From JAAYKM01 sp964411235 (GTDB lineage: Bacteria; Desulfobacterota; Syntrophia; Syntrophales; JAAYKM01), in the NCBI GenBank assembly GCA_964411235.1, contig CAYPKE010000158.1, positions 1 to 5,496 of the forward strand: a stretch of DNA of 5,496 bases. The letters are read 5' to 3'. Made by a program: the position numbers and the translations under genes. This document shows, in pieces, positions 1-5,496 of this stretch. Within the stretch, counting starts at the first letter, position 1, and each line of letters starts with the position of its first letter. The notes beneath the pieces are model-generated. The model saw nothing but the letters and a program-made list of their open reading frames with translations. It was not told the origin of the DNA and did not search any database.

Positions 1-848
1 TTGTTGTCCGGCCCCACCAGCATACGCGCAATATGGGGGATGATGAGGCCCACCCAGCCGATCATGCCCGCCAGCACGACTGTGAGCGCGCTCATCAGCG
101 TTGCCAGGAATATGAGGAGCATGCGGATCCGTTCCACAGGAATGCCGAGCGAACGCGCTTCTTCGTCACCCATGCTGAGCGCGTTTAAGTACCCGGAAAA
201 GAGGATCATGAGAATAATGCTCACCACCTGGGGAATGCCGGCGACCAGAAGCGTTGAGCGGTCAACCAGGGATATGCCGCCCATGAGCCACTGGACAATG
301 GCTGGTAACTGGTTGTAAGGATCAGCAATGTACTTGATGATCGATAAAAGAGAGGTAAAAAGCGCACCGCTGATGACTCCGCCCAGGACAAGAAGGAGGA
401 TGGTATTGCCTTTGTACATTTTGGCGATCAGGACAGCGATGAGGACGGCGATGAGTCCGAAGGCAAATGTAAAGATCTGAACGGCAAACCAGCTCTTCAA
501 AAAAACCATCGACATGGCCGCCCCGAAGGAAGCTCCGGCCAGCACACCGAGAAGTCCCGGAGAGACGAGGGGATTGACAAACATCGCCTGAAAGGCGGCG
601 CCCGATACTGAAAGCGACGATCCAATGAGGGCTGCCGCCAGGATACGGGGCAACCGTATGTCAAAAAGGATGCTTCTGAAAAGGTTGACGGCCTCATCGG
701 TCATGTTGCCCATATGAAAAATTTTATAAAGAAAGAACCTGAGCATCTCCGCAACGCTTACCGGGTACTTGCCCAGAGTCAGCGAAAAACCGGCTGTGAT
801 GAAGAGAATCGCAAACAGGACCGGAAACAGGCTCTTTTTCATTTTCAT
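1..848 (-). CDS. FecCD/BtuC-type ABC transporter permease (3' end missing)
   Basis: 282 complete codons of a polytopic inner-membrane permease of the iron-siderophore/cobalamin/heme importer family are present. Such proteins are usually about 330-350 residues, so roughly 50-60 residues lie beyond the left edge. A first transmembrane helix lies at about residues 6-25. The family block RLPRILAAALIG (65-76) continues to SGAAFQAMFVNPLVSPGLLG (82-101) and GASFGAA (105-111). MGDEEARSLGI (226-236) is the cytoplasmic coupling helix that contacts the ATPase. GWVGLIIPHIARMLVGPD (264-281) is the conserved block near the C-terminus. The start is ATG at 846-848, one nucleotide after the methyltransferase stop, with GGGAG at 859-863. 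In this family the ATPase and a periplasmic binding protein are expected nearby; neither is in the window, so they should lie to the left. The substrate is likely the one taken in by the TonB-dependent receptor at the other end of the cluster. Confidence 0.95.
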   Translation of the reverse strand, partial: MKMKKSLFPVLFAILFITAGFSLTLGKYPVSVAEMLRFFLYKIFHMGNMTDEAVNLFRSILFDIRLPRILAAALIGSSLSVSGAAFQAMFVNPLVSPGLLGVLAGASFGAAMSMVFLKSWFAVQIFTFAFGLIAVLIAVLIAKMYKGNTILLLVLGGVISGALFTSLLSIIKYIADPYNQLPAIVQWLMGGISLVDRSTLLVAGIPQVVSIILMILFSGYLNALSMGDEEARSLGIPVERIRMLLIFLATLMSALTVVLAGMIGWVGLIIPHIARMLVGPDN

Positions 849-849
849 G

Positions 850-1731
850 TTACTTTTTCTCCCACCAGATAACAGCCCATCGGATCATATTTTCATAGGA
901 GAGCCTCCAGGATTCGTCCTGAAAAATGAGGTGCTCTTCAAGAAAGGCGGCGAGCTTCGCTTCTTCCTGAGCGTTCAATTCATCAAACATCCAGTGCATC
1001 GACGCAGCGGCCTCTTCCGGACTGTTGTACGTCCTGTTGCGTTTTTCTTCAATAAAGGCAACATTCGCAAAAATGCCCATCTGATAGAGCATATTGTAGT
1101 TATAGATGTAATCGGGACCCGGACGAAAAGACCGGCCGACTGCATCAAAGATTCGGCGGTCATGGGGACCGTCTCCGGCAACGGTTACGATGTAAACACG
1201 TTTTCGAGCGATGTCATTGAGTTTCAGGATACACGCCTGCAGATCATCGATCGTCAGGGAGCGGGAGGCTACGGCCACATCGCATGGTTCGATGCCGAGC
1301 TTTTCCCAGTCATCTTCCCAGCGACCGAGGATAGTTGTTATATTGCGGACGGTTTGATCTGCGCATTGTTTATGAATGATGTCCAGCATCGCACCTGAAA
1401 AATCGACCGCGGTGATAGAAGAAACCCGTTTCGCCATGGGAATGGCCAGGGCACCACTTCCGCAACCCATATCGAGCACACTCCAGTGTGCTTCGGGTTT
1501 CATGATGGCCAGAAACTGGTCGGCATAAGCCTTTTCTGTGATGGATTTGGCAAAGGAGGCGGCCCTTCCGTCCCAGAAGCCGGCATCCCGTTTGGTTGAG
1601 CCGCACCTGGCAAGACGAGCCCGCCAGACATGGTTCCAATCAATTGTCTTAACGTCAAGGACGTCATCGTGCAAGCAACGCGATTGGGTTTGTTCCTGCC
1701 GAATCTCATGTGTTACGGCTTCAGGATTCAC
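850..1731 (-). CDS. Class I SAM-dependent methyltransferase, substrate unknown
   Basis: This 293-residue soluble protein has a Rossmann-type methyltransferase core. Motif I is VLDMGCGSGALAIPMAK (85-101), the SAM-binding glycine loop. Motif II is ITAVDFSGAML (106-116), with Asp110 expected to bind the SAM ribose. GRWEDDWEKLGIEPCDVAVASRSL (136-159), shown here only as landmarks GRWEDDW and CDVAVASRSL, covers the motif III/IV region. It has an N-terminal extension of about 80 residues (with WNHVWRARLA and FWDGRAASFAK) and a C-terminal helical region rich in Trp and Tyr (about 205-293) that probably forms the substrate pocket. The start is GTG at 1729-1731, overlapping the FmdE-like stop by 4 nt, with GAGGA at 1741-1745 (9 nt spacing). 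The stop at 850-852 is 1 nt before the permease ATG. The tight coupling on both sides ties it to the uptake locus. It could methylate the imported ligand, a metallophore, or be part of a sensing or salvage step; the sequence does not decide. Confidence 0.9.
   Translation of the reverse strand: MNPEAVTHEIRQEQTQSRCLHDDVLDVKTIDWNHVWRARLARCGSTKRDAGFWDGRAASFAKSITEKAYADQFLAIMKPEAHWSVLDMGCGSGALAIPMAKRVSSITAVDFSGAMLDIIHKQCADQTVRNITTILGRWEDDWEKLGIEPCDVAVASRSLTIDDLQACILKLNDIARKRVYIVTVAGDGPHDRRIFDAVGRSFRPGPDYIYNYNMLYQMGIFANVAFIEEKRNRTYNSPEEAAASMHWMFDELNAQEEAKLAAFLEEHLIFQDESWRLSYENMIRWAVIWWEKK
859..863 (-). promoter_or_regulatory. Ribosome binding site of the permease, inside the methyltransferase gene
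   Basis: GGGAG on the minus strand, within the last codons of the methyltransferase, lies 10 nt before the ATG at 846-848 and 16 nt before the second in-frame ATG at 840-842. It therefore favours the first ATG and supports coupled translation. Confidence 0.6.
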
Positions 1732-2333
1732 AATCGCTTTTCCTCAAGATTGGTGTAGTAGTTTCTTCCTGCTGCACAGGGACGGCACAGGACTTTCCCA
1801 TCCTTTTGTTCTTCCCGCAAATCCATGATCCGTTCTCCACAGACCTCACAGGTAACAATATGGAGCGGTTTTCCCGGCAAGTTTTCAGGCTTGAGATCCA
1901 CGCGGACTTCCCGAATCTCAAAGATGTCTTCAAAGGGCATCATGGCAAATTCTTCTGTACGAGGCGATTTCTCGATTTCTTCTCTCGTCATAACCTTGTT
2001 GCCGTCTTTATTTATCTCTGAAATACGGACAGCCTTGCCTGTTTTCAGATTGACAAAAGTTGCCGCCATTTTGCCATAATCAAGGATTTTCATGGCTCGT
2101 TTGCCGGGGCGACAGCCGGTCACTGCTAAAATCGCGTCGGCAGGGCACCTATCCATTTCCACATAAACGATAACGCTCTTCCGATCGGCGCCTTTCGGAT
2201 CGGTGATGCCAATCTCACTGAGGCCACGGATTGCCATACGGGTGCCCAAAATGGTGCCGGCGCATGCCTCTCCGTGAAAGGCTTTGGCCTCATTGAGACA
2301 GGTTTCAAAGTCCAATTTGTTTTTGGTTTTCAC
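1728..2333 (-). CDS. FmdE-family protein with C-terminal treble-clef zinc finger
   Basis: This 201-residue protein resembles Pfam FmdE (named after a protein co-purified with molybdenum formylmethanofuran dehydrogenase). No transmembrane segment or signal peptide is visible, so it should be cytoplasmic. The N-terminal core shows AKAFHGEACAGTILGTRMA (17-35), VEMDRCPADAI (58-68) with Cys63, VTGCRPGKR (71-79) with Cys74, and DYGKMAATFVN (85-95). These are the family positions thought to line a metal or cofactor site. The C-terminus has two CxxC pairs (Cys162/165 and Cys183/186), the expected zinc finger. The start is GTG at 2331-2333 from the strong ribosome binding site upstream. The stop overlaps the methyltransferase start (GTGA). 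The family has no settled biochemical role outside methanogens. Here its place between tonB and a permease suggests handling of an imported metal or cofactor. It is not evidence of methanogenesis. Confidence 0.88.
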   Translation of the reverse strand: MKTKNKLDFETCLNEAKAFHGEACAGTILGTRMAIRGLSEIGITDPKGADRKSVIVYVEMDRCPADAILAVTGCRPGKRAMKILDYGKMAATFVNLKTGKAVRISEINKDGNKVMTREEIEKSPRTEEFAMMPFEDIFEIREVRVDLKPENLPGKPLHIVTCEVCGERIMDLREEQKDGKVLCRPCAAGRNYYTNLEEKRL

Positions 2334-2341
2334 CTTCCATT

Positions 2342-2350
2342 CCTCCCTCC
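2342..2350 (-). promoter_or_regulatory. Strong Shine-Dalgarno sequence that sets the FmdE-like start
   Basis: On the minus strand this reads GGAGGGAGG, two overlapping GGAGG cores. The nearer core ends 8 nt before the GTG at 2331-2333, ideal spacing. It shows that the GTG, not the in-frame ATG at 2400-2402 that would add 23 residues of poor, non-conserved-looking sequence, is the probable start. An ATG closer to the site (2338-2340) is in a different frame. Confidence 0.75.
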
Positions 2351-2351
2351 A

Positions 2352-2422
2352 GGTTTGTTCTTGCGAACGATTTCCGCGCTGTTCGAACCCTGTGTTCTTC
2401 ATAATTCAGTTTGTTCCAAACC
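2352..2422 (-). repeat. Cluster of small inverted repeats in the tonB-fmdE-like spacer
   Basis: The 94-nt spacer 2334-2427 contains three short dyads. On the minus strand GTTTG-GAA-CAAAC lies at 2409-2421, just after the tonB stop. The perfect 8-bp palindrome GTTCGAAC lies at 2381-2388. GTTC-GCAA-GAAC lies at 2357-2368, a 4-bp stem whose loop would be a GNRA tetraloop in RNA, 6 bases upstream of the Shine-Dalgarno sequence. GGTTTG at 2417-2422 could also pair with CAAACC at 2352-2357. No T-tract follows any stem, so this is not a standard rho-independent terminator. An operator, an RNA processing site or chance are all possible. Confidence 0.3.
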
Positions 2423-2427
2423 AACGA

Positions 2428-3216
2428 TTATTCCAGACGATAATTAATGGGGATGACCAACCGGGCCTCACCGGGCGGCATGGGGAAAGGCGATGCGTCG
2501 CGTACGGTCTCGACAGCGCTCCTATCCAGAATTTTAAAGCCTGAACTTTGTATCACCTTAAACGCTCTCACGGAGCCATCGGTCGTGATGATAAAGGAAA
2601 GAATAACTATCCCCTGCCAGCCCATTCGTCTTGCCGTATCAGGATAGCTGATGTTTCTGAGAATTTTATCCCGGATATAAGCAAAGTGGTCGTTTAAATA
2701 CTTTCGATTAGCCGTATCTTTCCCGTCATCGGCATTGCCACCCATACCTGTTCCTTTCTCCAAACCTTCGGCTTCACCCGTGCCGACACTCTTCTGAGAT
2801 CCTTTCTTTGAAATGCCCCAGATTCCCGCAGAATCTTCCTTTATCGCCTTTGCTTGATCAGCCATTCCCTGTTCCACCTGACGGCTATCCAGCTTGTGGG
2901 TTTCGGGTAGTTTCACCACCGGGGGGATGTCCGGCACAGGCGTCTGCGCTATCCGGATCTTTTCGTTCGGCAGCAGGAGCGGTTCTTTTATTATGGCAGG
3001 TTGCGGGGCTTTGGGCGTAATGAGCTTTTTTCTCATCACAGGAGCCGATGCCGCCGGCTTGACCTCTGTGGCATCAGACGCCGGTTTGAGCAAATCGAAA
3101 TAAATAACCAACGTTTTTTTGCAGGGAACCATATAGGTGCTGAGAATGACGGCAAGGGCAAAAATCAAGCCGTGAAGTAAAAAGGATATCTGAAAGGCCC
3201 TAATCTGGAAATTCAC
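2428..3216 (-). CDS. tonB: Energy transducer TonB
   Basis: This 262-residue protein spans the periplasm and links ExbB/ExbD to the outer-membrane receptor. An N-terminal signal-anchor helix (about residues 8-30) carries Ser11-x3-His15, matching the spacing of the functionally important Ser16 and His20 of E. coli TonB. Residues 45-106 are proline-rich (the periplasm-spanning linker). Residues 139-168 are glycine-rich and of low complexity. Residues 177-262 form the TonB C-terminal domain: YIRDKILRNISYPDTARRMG, then GIVILSFIITTDGSV, a SSGFKILDRSAVE helix, FPMPP, and a final strand ending in INYRLE. The start is GTG at 3214-3216, overlapping the exbD stop as GTGA, with a GAGGG at 3223-3227 as ribosome binding site (6 nt spacing). 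The gene ends with TAA at 2428-2430. The only sizeable spacer in the cluster follows it. Confidence 0.95.
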   Translation of the reverse strand: MNFQIRAFQISFLLHGLIFALAVILSTYMVPCKKTLVIYFDLLKPASDATEVKPAASAPVMRKKLITPKAPQPAIIKEPLLLPNEKIRIAQTPVPDIPPVVKLPETHKLDSRQVEQGMADQAKAIKEDSAGIWGISKKGSQKSVGTGEAEGLEKGTGMGGNADDGKDTANRKYLNDHFAYIRDKILRNISYPDTARRMGWQGIVILSFIITTDGSVRAFKVIQSSGFKILDRSAVETVRDASPFPMPPGEARLVIPINYRLE

Positions 3217-3593
3217 GGCTTTCCCTCAGTTTGGACATTGATACGGCTAAATTCCAGACTCTTGACGACGTCAAGGACATTAACAAAGTTTTGCAGGATG
3301 GTATGACGATCGGCCCTGATTAAAACGGGTATCTCTTTGTTCATGATTTCCAAGTCGGTTTTCAATGCTTCCATGGACACAGGTTTTGCATTCAAATATA
3401 TTTCTCCGGCACGACCGATTTCAATCGTCTGTGTTTTGAGGACTTCACCTGCGCTGGTTTTGGCTTTGGGCAAATCCAGGGGGATCATGCCGCCGGCGAT
3501 AAAGGAGGAGGTCGTCAACACAATTGTCAGAAGCACCAGCATGACATCAACCAGAGGAATGACATTGATATAATCAAATTCTTTTTCTTTCAT
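3213..3593 (-). CDS. exbD: TonB-system transport protein ExbD
   Basis: This 126-residue ExbD/TolR-family protein has a short cytoplasmic N-terminus, one transmembrane helix (about residues 11-33) and a periplasmic domain (about 40-126). The helix contains INVIPLVDVMLVLL with Asp16, the equivalent of the essential proton-carrying Asp25 of E. coli ExbD. The periplasmic part ends in the usual alpha/beta fold, with PVLIRADRH followed by a helix and INVQTEGKP. The start chosen is the ATG at 3591-3593, because a GGGAG lies at 3601-3605, 7 nt upstream. The TTG two codons earlier (3597-3599) is too close to that site. The start lies inside the end of exbB (20-nt overlap) and the stop overlaps the GTG of tonB (GTGA), so the three genes are translationally coupled. 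The length is slightly shorter than E. coli ExbD (141), as in group 2 forms. Confidence 0.95.
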   Translation of the reverse strand: MKEKEFDYINVIPLVDVMLVLLTIVLTTSSFIAGGMIPLDLPKAKTSAGEVLKTQTIEIGRAGEIYLNAKPVSMEALKTDLEIMNKEIPVLIRADRHTILQNFVNVLDVVKSLEFSRINVQTEGKP

Positions 3594-4008
3594 GTTCAAT
3601 CTCCCAGCTCATGAGTAAAACCTTAACTTTTCTCAGTAGGAAATTGTATAAAGACACGGATGGAATGGCCACCAAAAGGCCTATGGCTGTAGCCTTCAGA
3701 GCCAGGGCCAGACCGACCATAATCTTGCCCGTGTCCATAAAACCTTCCTGCCCGATCATATAAAAAGTCAGCATGATGCCCATAACCGTTCCTAAAAGAC
3801 CGATGTATGGCGCATTGCTGCCGATAGTGGCGATGAGATGGATTTTTTTCGTGAGTTCGATCTCCAGACTCTTCAGATCCGGGAAAGTGTTCACTTTGAT
3901 ATGTTTAAAAAAATAAAACCGTTCGATGGCGATCCCGATGGCAATCACACTCAAAAAGATCAAAAATCCGATGATCCCATAATCGACGACAACTTTAAGC
4001 CATTCCAT
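3574..4008 (-). CDS. exbB: TonB-system energizer ExbB, short (group 2-like) form
   Basis: This 144-residue inner-membrane protein belongs to the ExbB/TolQ/MotA proton-channel family. With ExbD it harvests proton-motive force to energize TonB. TM1 is about residues 9-34. A short cytoplasmic loop (about 35-55) is followed by TM2 with the family signature APYIGLLGTVMGI (66-78), including the conserved Thr at 74, and TM3 at about 98-125 with LKATAIGLLVAIPS (104-117) and YN at 121-122. Escherichia coli ExbB is about 244 residues; this length fits the compact ExbB forms of epsilon/deltaproteobacteria. The start is the ATG at 4006-4008, because its first residues (MEWLKVVVDYG) run straight into TM1. 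Its ribosome binding site would lie in the adjacent N run, so a longer N-terminus cannot be fully excluded. The 3' end overlaps exbD by 20 nt. In TM3 the position of the E. coli Glu176 is a Leu (102), with a Lys at 105 one turn later. Confidence 0.93.
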   Translation of the reverse strand: MEWLKVVVDYGIIGFLIFLSVIAIGIAIERFYFFKHIKVNTFPDLKSLEIELTKKIHLIATIGSNAPYIGLLGTVMGIMLTFYMIGQEGFMDTGKIMVGLALALKATAIGLLVAIPSVSLYNFLLRKVKVLLMSWEIEHERKRI

Positions 4009-4013
4009 TTTTT

Positions 4014-4113
4014 NNNNNNNNNNNNNNNNNNNNNNNNNNNNNNNNNNNNNNNNNNNNNNNNNNNNNNNNNNNNNNNNNNNNNNNNNNNNNNNNNNNNNNN
4101 NNNNNNNNNNNNN
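4014..4113. other. Assembly gap of exactly 100 N
   Basis: Positions 4014-4113 are all N, exactly 100 bases, which is the usual placeholder for a scaffold join of unknown size. The right flank ends inside the last codons of the receptor and the left flank begins 5 bases upstream of the exbB ATG. The gap must therefore hold at least the receptor C-terminus, its stop and the exbB ribosome binding site. Whether it also hides another gene cannot be seen. Reading frames that cross the N run join unrelated proteins and are not real. Confidence 0.97.
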
Positions 4114-5496
4114 GAAAGGCCCGCCCAAAAGCTGCGTCCGGGAGCAGGATAACCGACTTCCGGTTCGTAATTTTTGTCGAAAATATTTTTGCAAGCCACG
4201 TAAGCTTCAAAATATTTCCAGATGGGCTGTGTAATCTTGGCATAAAATATCGTGTAACTGCCCGTCTCAAGCACTTCTGTTGTCGGGTTTGACGGAGTCG
4301 GCAGTTGGGAGTACGTCTTGTCAACATACGTCATGTTCAAATTAAGCCGGGTTTTACCCACAGGAACTGCGTATTGAACACCAACGTCAACTTTATGCTT
4401 GGGAACAGAGGTTACATCGTCGGTTACCCTCCCGTCAGTCCGGTTGCGGGCCTCTTCATATGTATAGTCGACCCGCAGGAGCAAACCGTGCAGCGGGTAA
4501 ACCTCGGCATTCATCTCGAAACCGTACAGTTCGACTTTACCTACGTTGTAATTGATACCGAGCCAACCTGGACCATCCTTGGAAATCATGTCTTCAACAT
4601 CATAATAGAACAATGATATTCCTGTACTTGCGTATGTGGAAATCGGACGCGATACTCCCAGAGTATAATTCCAACTTTTTTCCGCTTTCAGATTCGAATT
4701 TCCCCCTTTACTGGAGTAAAACTCGTTTAAAGTAGGGAAACGGCTTTTGTGGGCTACCGAACCGAAAATTTTCGTTCTGGCGGAAAAGGTATAGGTCAAA
4801 CCCGCCATCGGATTAACACAATCACTATCACTGGTGGGGTATTCGCTCATATAATCGAAATCGCCGTTGCTCTTCGTGTTGGTTTTTTCAGCTTTGTCCA
4901 CACTAAACCAGTCATAACTGATGCCGGCCACAAAGGACAAATTGCTAACCAGGTTAAATTCATTTTCCATACCCACAGAACCGGTGAAGGATGCAGATTC
5001 CTCAAAAGGCAGGTACTTGTCGTCACGTTGCTGATGATTATCTTTTTTATAATGAACAGAAAATCTTAAGGTGTCCCAATCGACCGGTTTGTAATCGGCA
5101 AAGAAAGAACCGCCAAGGATGTAATCCTTATAGGAACTGTGAGCAAGCTGCGTTGAGTATGTCTGATCGGTATAGGAATCCAAATTATCGTTATGATGGT
5201 GATAAAACAGTTTTGCTTTCAAGGCCACCTTATCATGAACCTTTTGTTTGGCATCCAGATCAATTCCCCAATCTTTATAGCCGGGTATGCGGACGAACTG
5301 CGTAAAATAAGGTCTACCGTCAAAATATTGGATGTTATTCGTTGACGGGGACCAGGCTTTATCTCTGTCCAGATAGTGGAAATTTACATAATACTCGGAT
5401 CCTTCTTTAGGCTCTACTCCAAATTTGGCCCAGATATTATTACTTTCATAATCCGAATTAAGTCGTTTGCCTTTTTTTTGTATTGTTTCATATGTT
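4114..5496 (-). CDS. TonB-dependent outer-membrane receptor, beta-barrel part (partial at both ends)
   Basis: The reading frame is open from 5495 to 4116 (about 460 residues), entering from the right edge and ending in the N run. It is rich in aromatic residues with alternating polar and hydrophobic strands, as in a 22-strand outer-membrane barrel. Family landmarks, in fragment numbering: RFPTLNEFY at 252-260, then a GN-x-NLKAE-type segment at 265-280; NVGKVELYGFE at 317-327; and the C-terminal KNIFDKNYEPEVGYPAPGR stretch from 436, ending in FWAGL. Receptors of this class usually end a few residues after that motif in an aromatic residue, so only the last few residues and the stop should be lost in the gap. 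The signal peptide, TonB box and plug domain lie outside the window. The role would be active uptake of a chelate or cofactor across the outer membrane, driven by the exbB-exbD-tonB genes that follow. The barrel resembles BtuB/siderophore receptors in general, but the substrate cannot be named from it. Confidence 0.93.

Noticed and set aside
1..318. Plus-strand open frame at the left edge
   Set aside because: It is the antisense shadow of the FecCD permease, whose conserved blocks are unmistakable on the minus strand.
769..1398. Plus-strand open frame of 209 codons
   Set aside because: It lies antisense to the methyltransferase and the start of the permease, both of which have clear family motifs. 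Its own translation shows no recognisable domain.
2334..2402. Extended N-terminus of the FmdE-like protein from the ATG at 2400-2402
   Set aside because: The 23 extra residues overlap the strong Shine-Dalgarno sequence and look like translated spacer. The GTG at 2331-2333 has ideal spacing.
2409..2421. Rho-independent terminator after tonB
   Set aside because: The stem is only 5 bp, is not G+C-rich and is not followed by a T-tract on the minus strand.
2334..2427. Sigma-70 promoter in the spacer
   Set aside because: I found no convincing pair of -35 and -10 boxes at proper spacing; the genes more likely share an upstream transcript.
3574..4194. Apparent 206-residue ExbB with an N-terminal extension across the gap
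   Set aside because: The first residues come from receptor DNA in another frame, followed by N. The real exbB start is the ATG at 4006-4008.
3960..5228. Long minus-strand frame running from the receptor through the N run into exbB sequence
   Set aside because: The part after the N run is exbB read in the wrong frame; the join is created by the 100 N. Only the receptor part up to 4114 is real.
1..5496. CRISPR arrays, tRNA or rRNA genes, insertion sequences
   Set aside because: No regularly spaced repeats, RNA gene signatures, transposase frames or terminal inverted repeats are visible; coding genes fill nearly the whole window.

Overview
The window holds one set of seven genes, all on the minus strand, so it reads from right to left. 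It looks like a metal-chelate or cofactor uptake locus of a Gram-negative anaerobe. The order of transcription is: TonB-dependent outer-membrane receptor (both ends missing), a run of exactly 100 N, exbB, exbD, tonB, an FmdE-family zinc-finger protein, a class I SAM-dependent methyltransferase, and the start of a FecCD/BtuC-type ABC permease that runs off the left edge. The organism must have an outer membrane (receptor plus TonB energizer). The short ExbB and ExbD resemble the 'group 2' forms known from epsilon- and deltaproteobacteria, and FmdE-family proteins occur mostly in methanogens and strict anaerobes. I therefore favour a member of the former Deltaproteobacteria (Desulfobacterota, for example a Syntrophus-like lineage). 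This is an inference from gene content only. The 100-N run indicates a draft or metagenomic scaffold.

Region by region. 4114-5496: about 460 residues of the beta-barrel of the receptor; its signal peptide and plug lie beyond the right edge, and its last few residues fall in the N run. 4014-4113: assembly gap of unknown true length. 3574-4008, 3213-3593 and 2428-3216: exbB, exbD and tonB, with overlapping ends (20 nt and a 4-nt GTGA). 2334-2427: the only sizeable spacer (94 nt), with small inverted repeats and a very strong Shine-Dalgarno sequence. 1728-2333: FmdE-family protein. 850-1731: methyltransferase, overlapping the previous gene by 4 nt (GTGA). 1-848: inner-membrane permease, starting 1 nt after the methyltransferase stop.

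How the genes probably work together. The receptor binds an unknown ligand at the cell surface. ExbB-ExbD-TonB pass proton-motive force to it. The FecCD permease, with an ATPase and a binding protein expected to the left of the window, moves the ligand across the inner membrane. The unusual part is that two apparently cytoplasmic proteins, an FmdE-family protein and a methyltransferase, sit between the energizer and the permease with tight translational coupling. That suggests the imported ligand is chemically handled, sensed or stripped of its metal after entry. No gene here fixes the substrate; iron chelate, corrinoid, nickel/cobalt chelate and Mo/W-related ligands all remain open.
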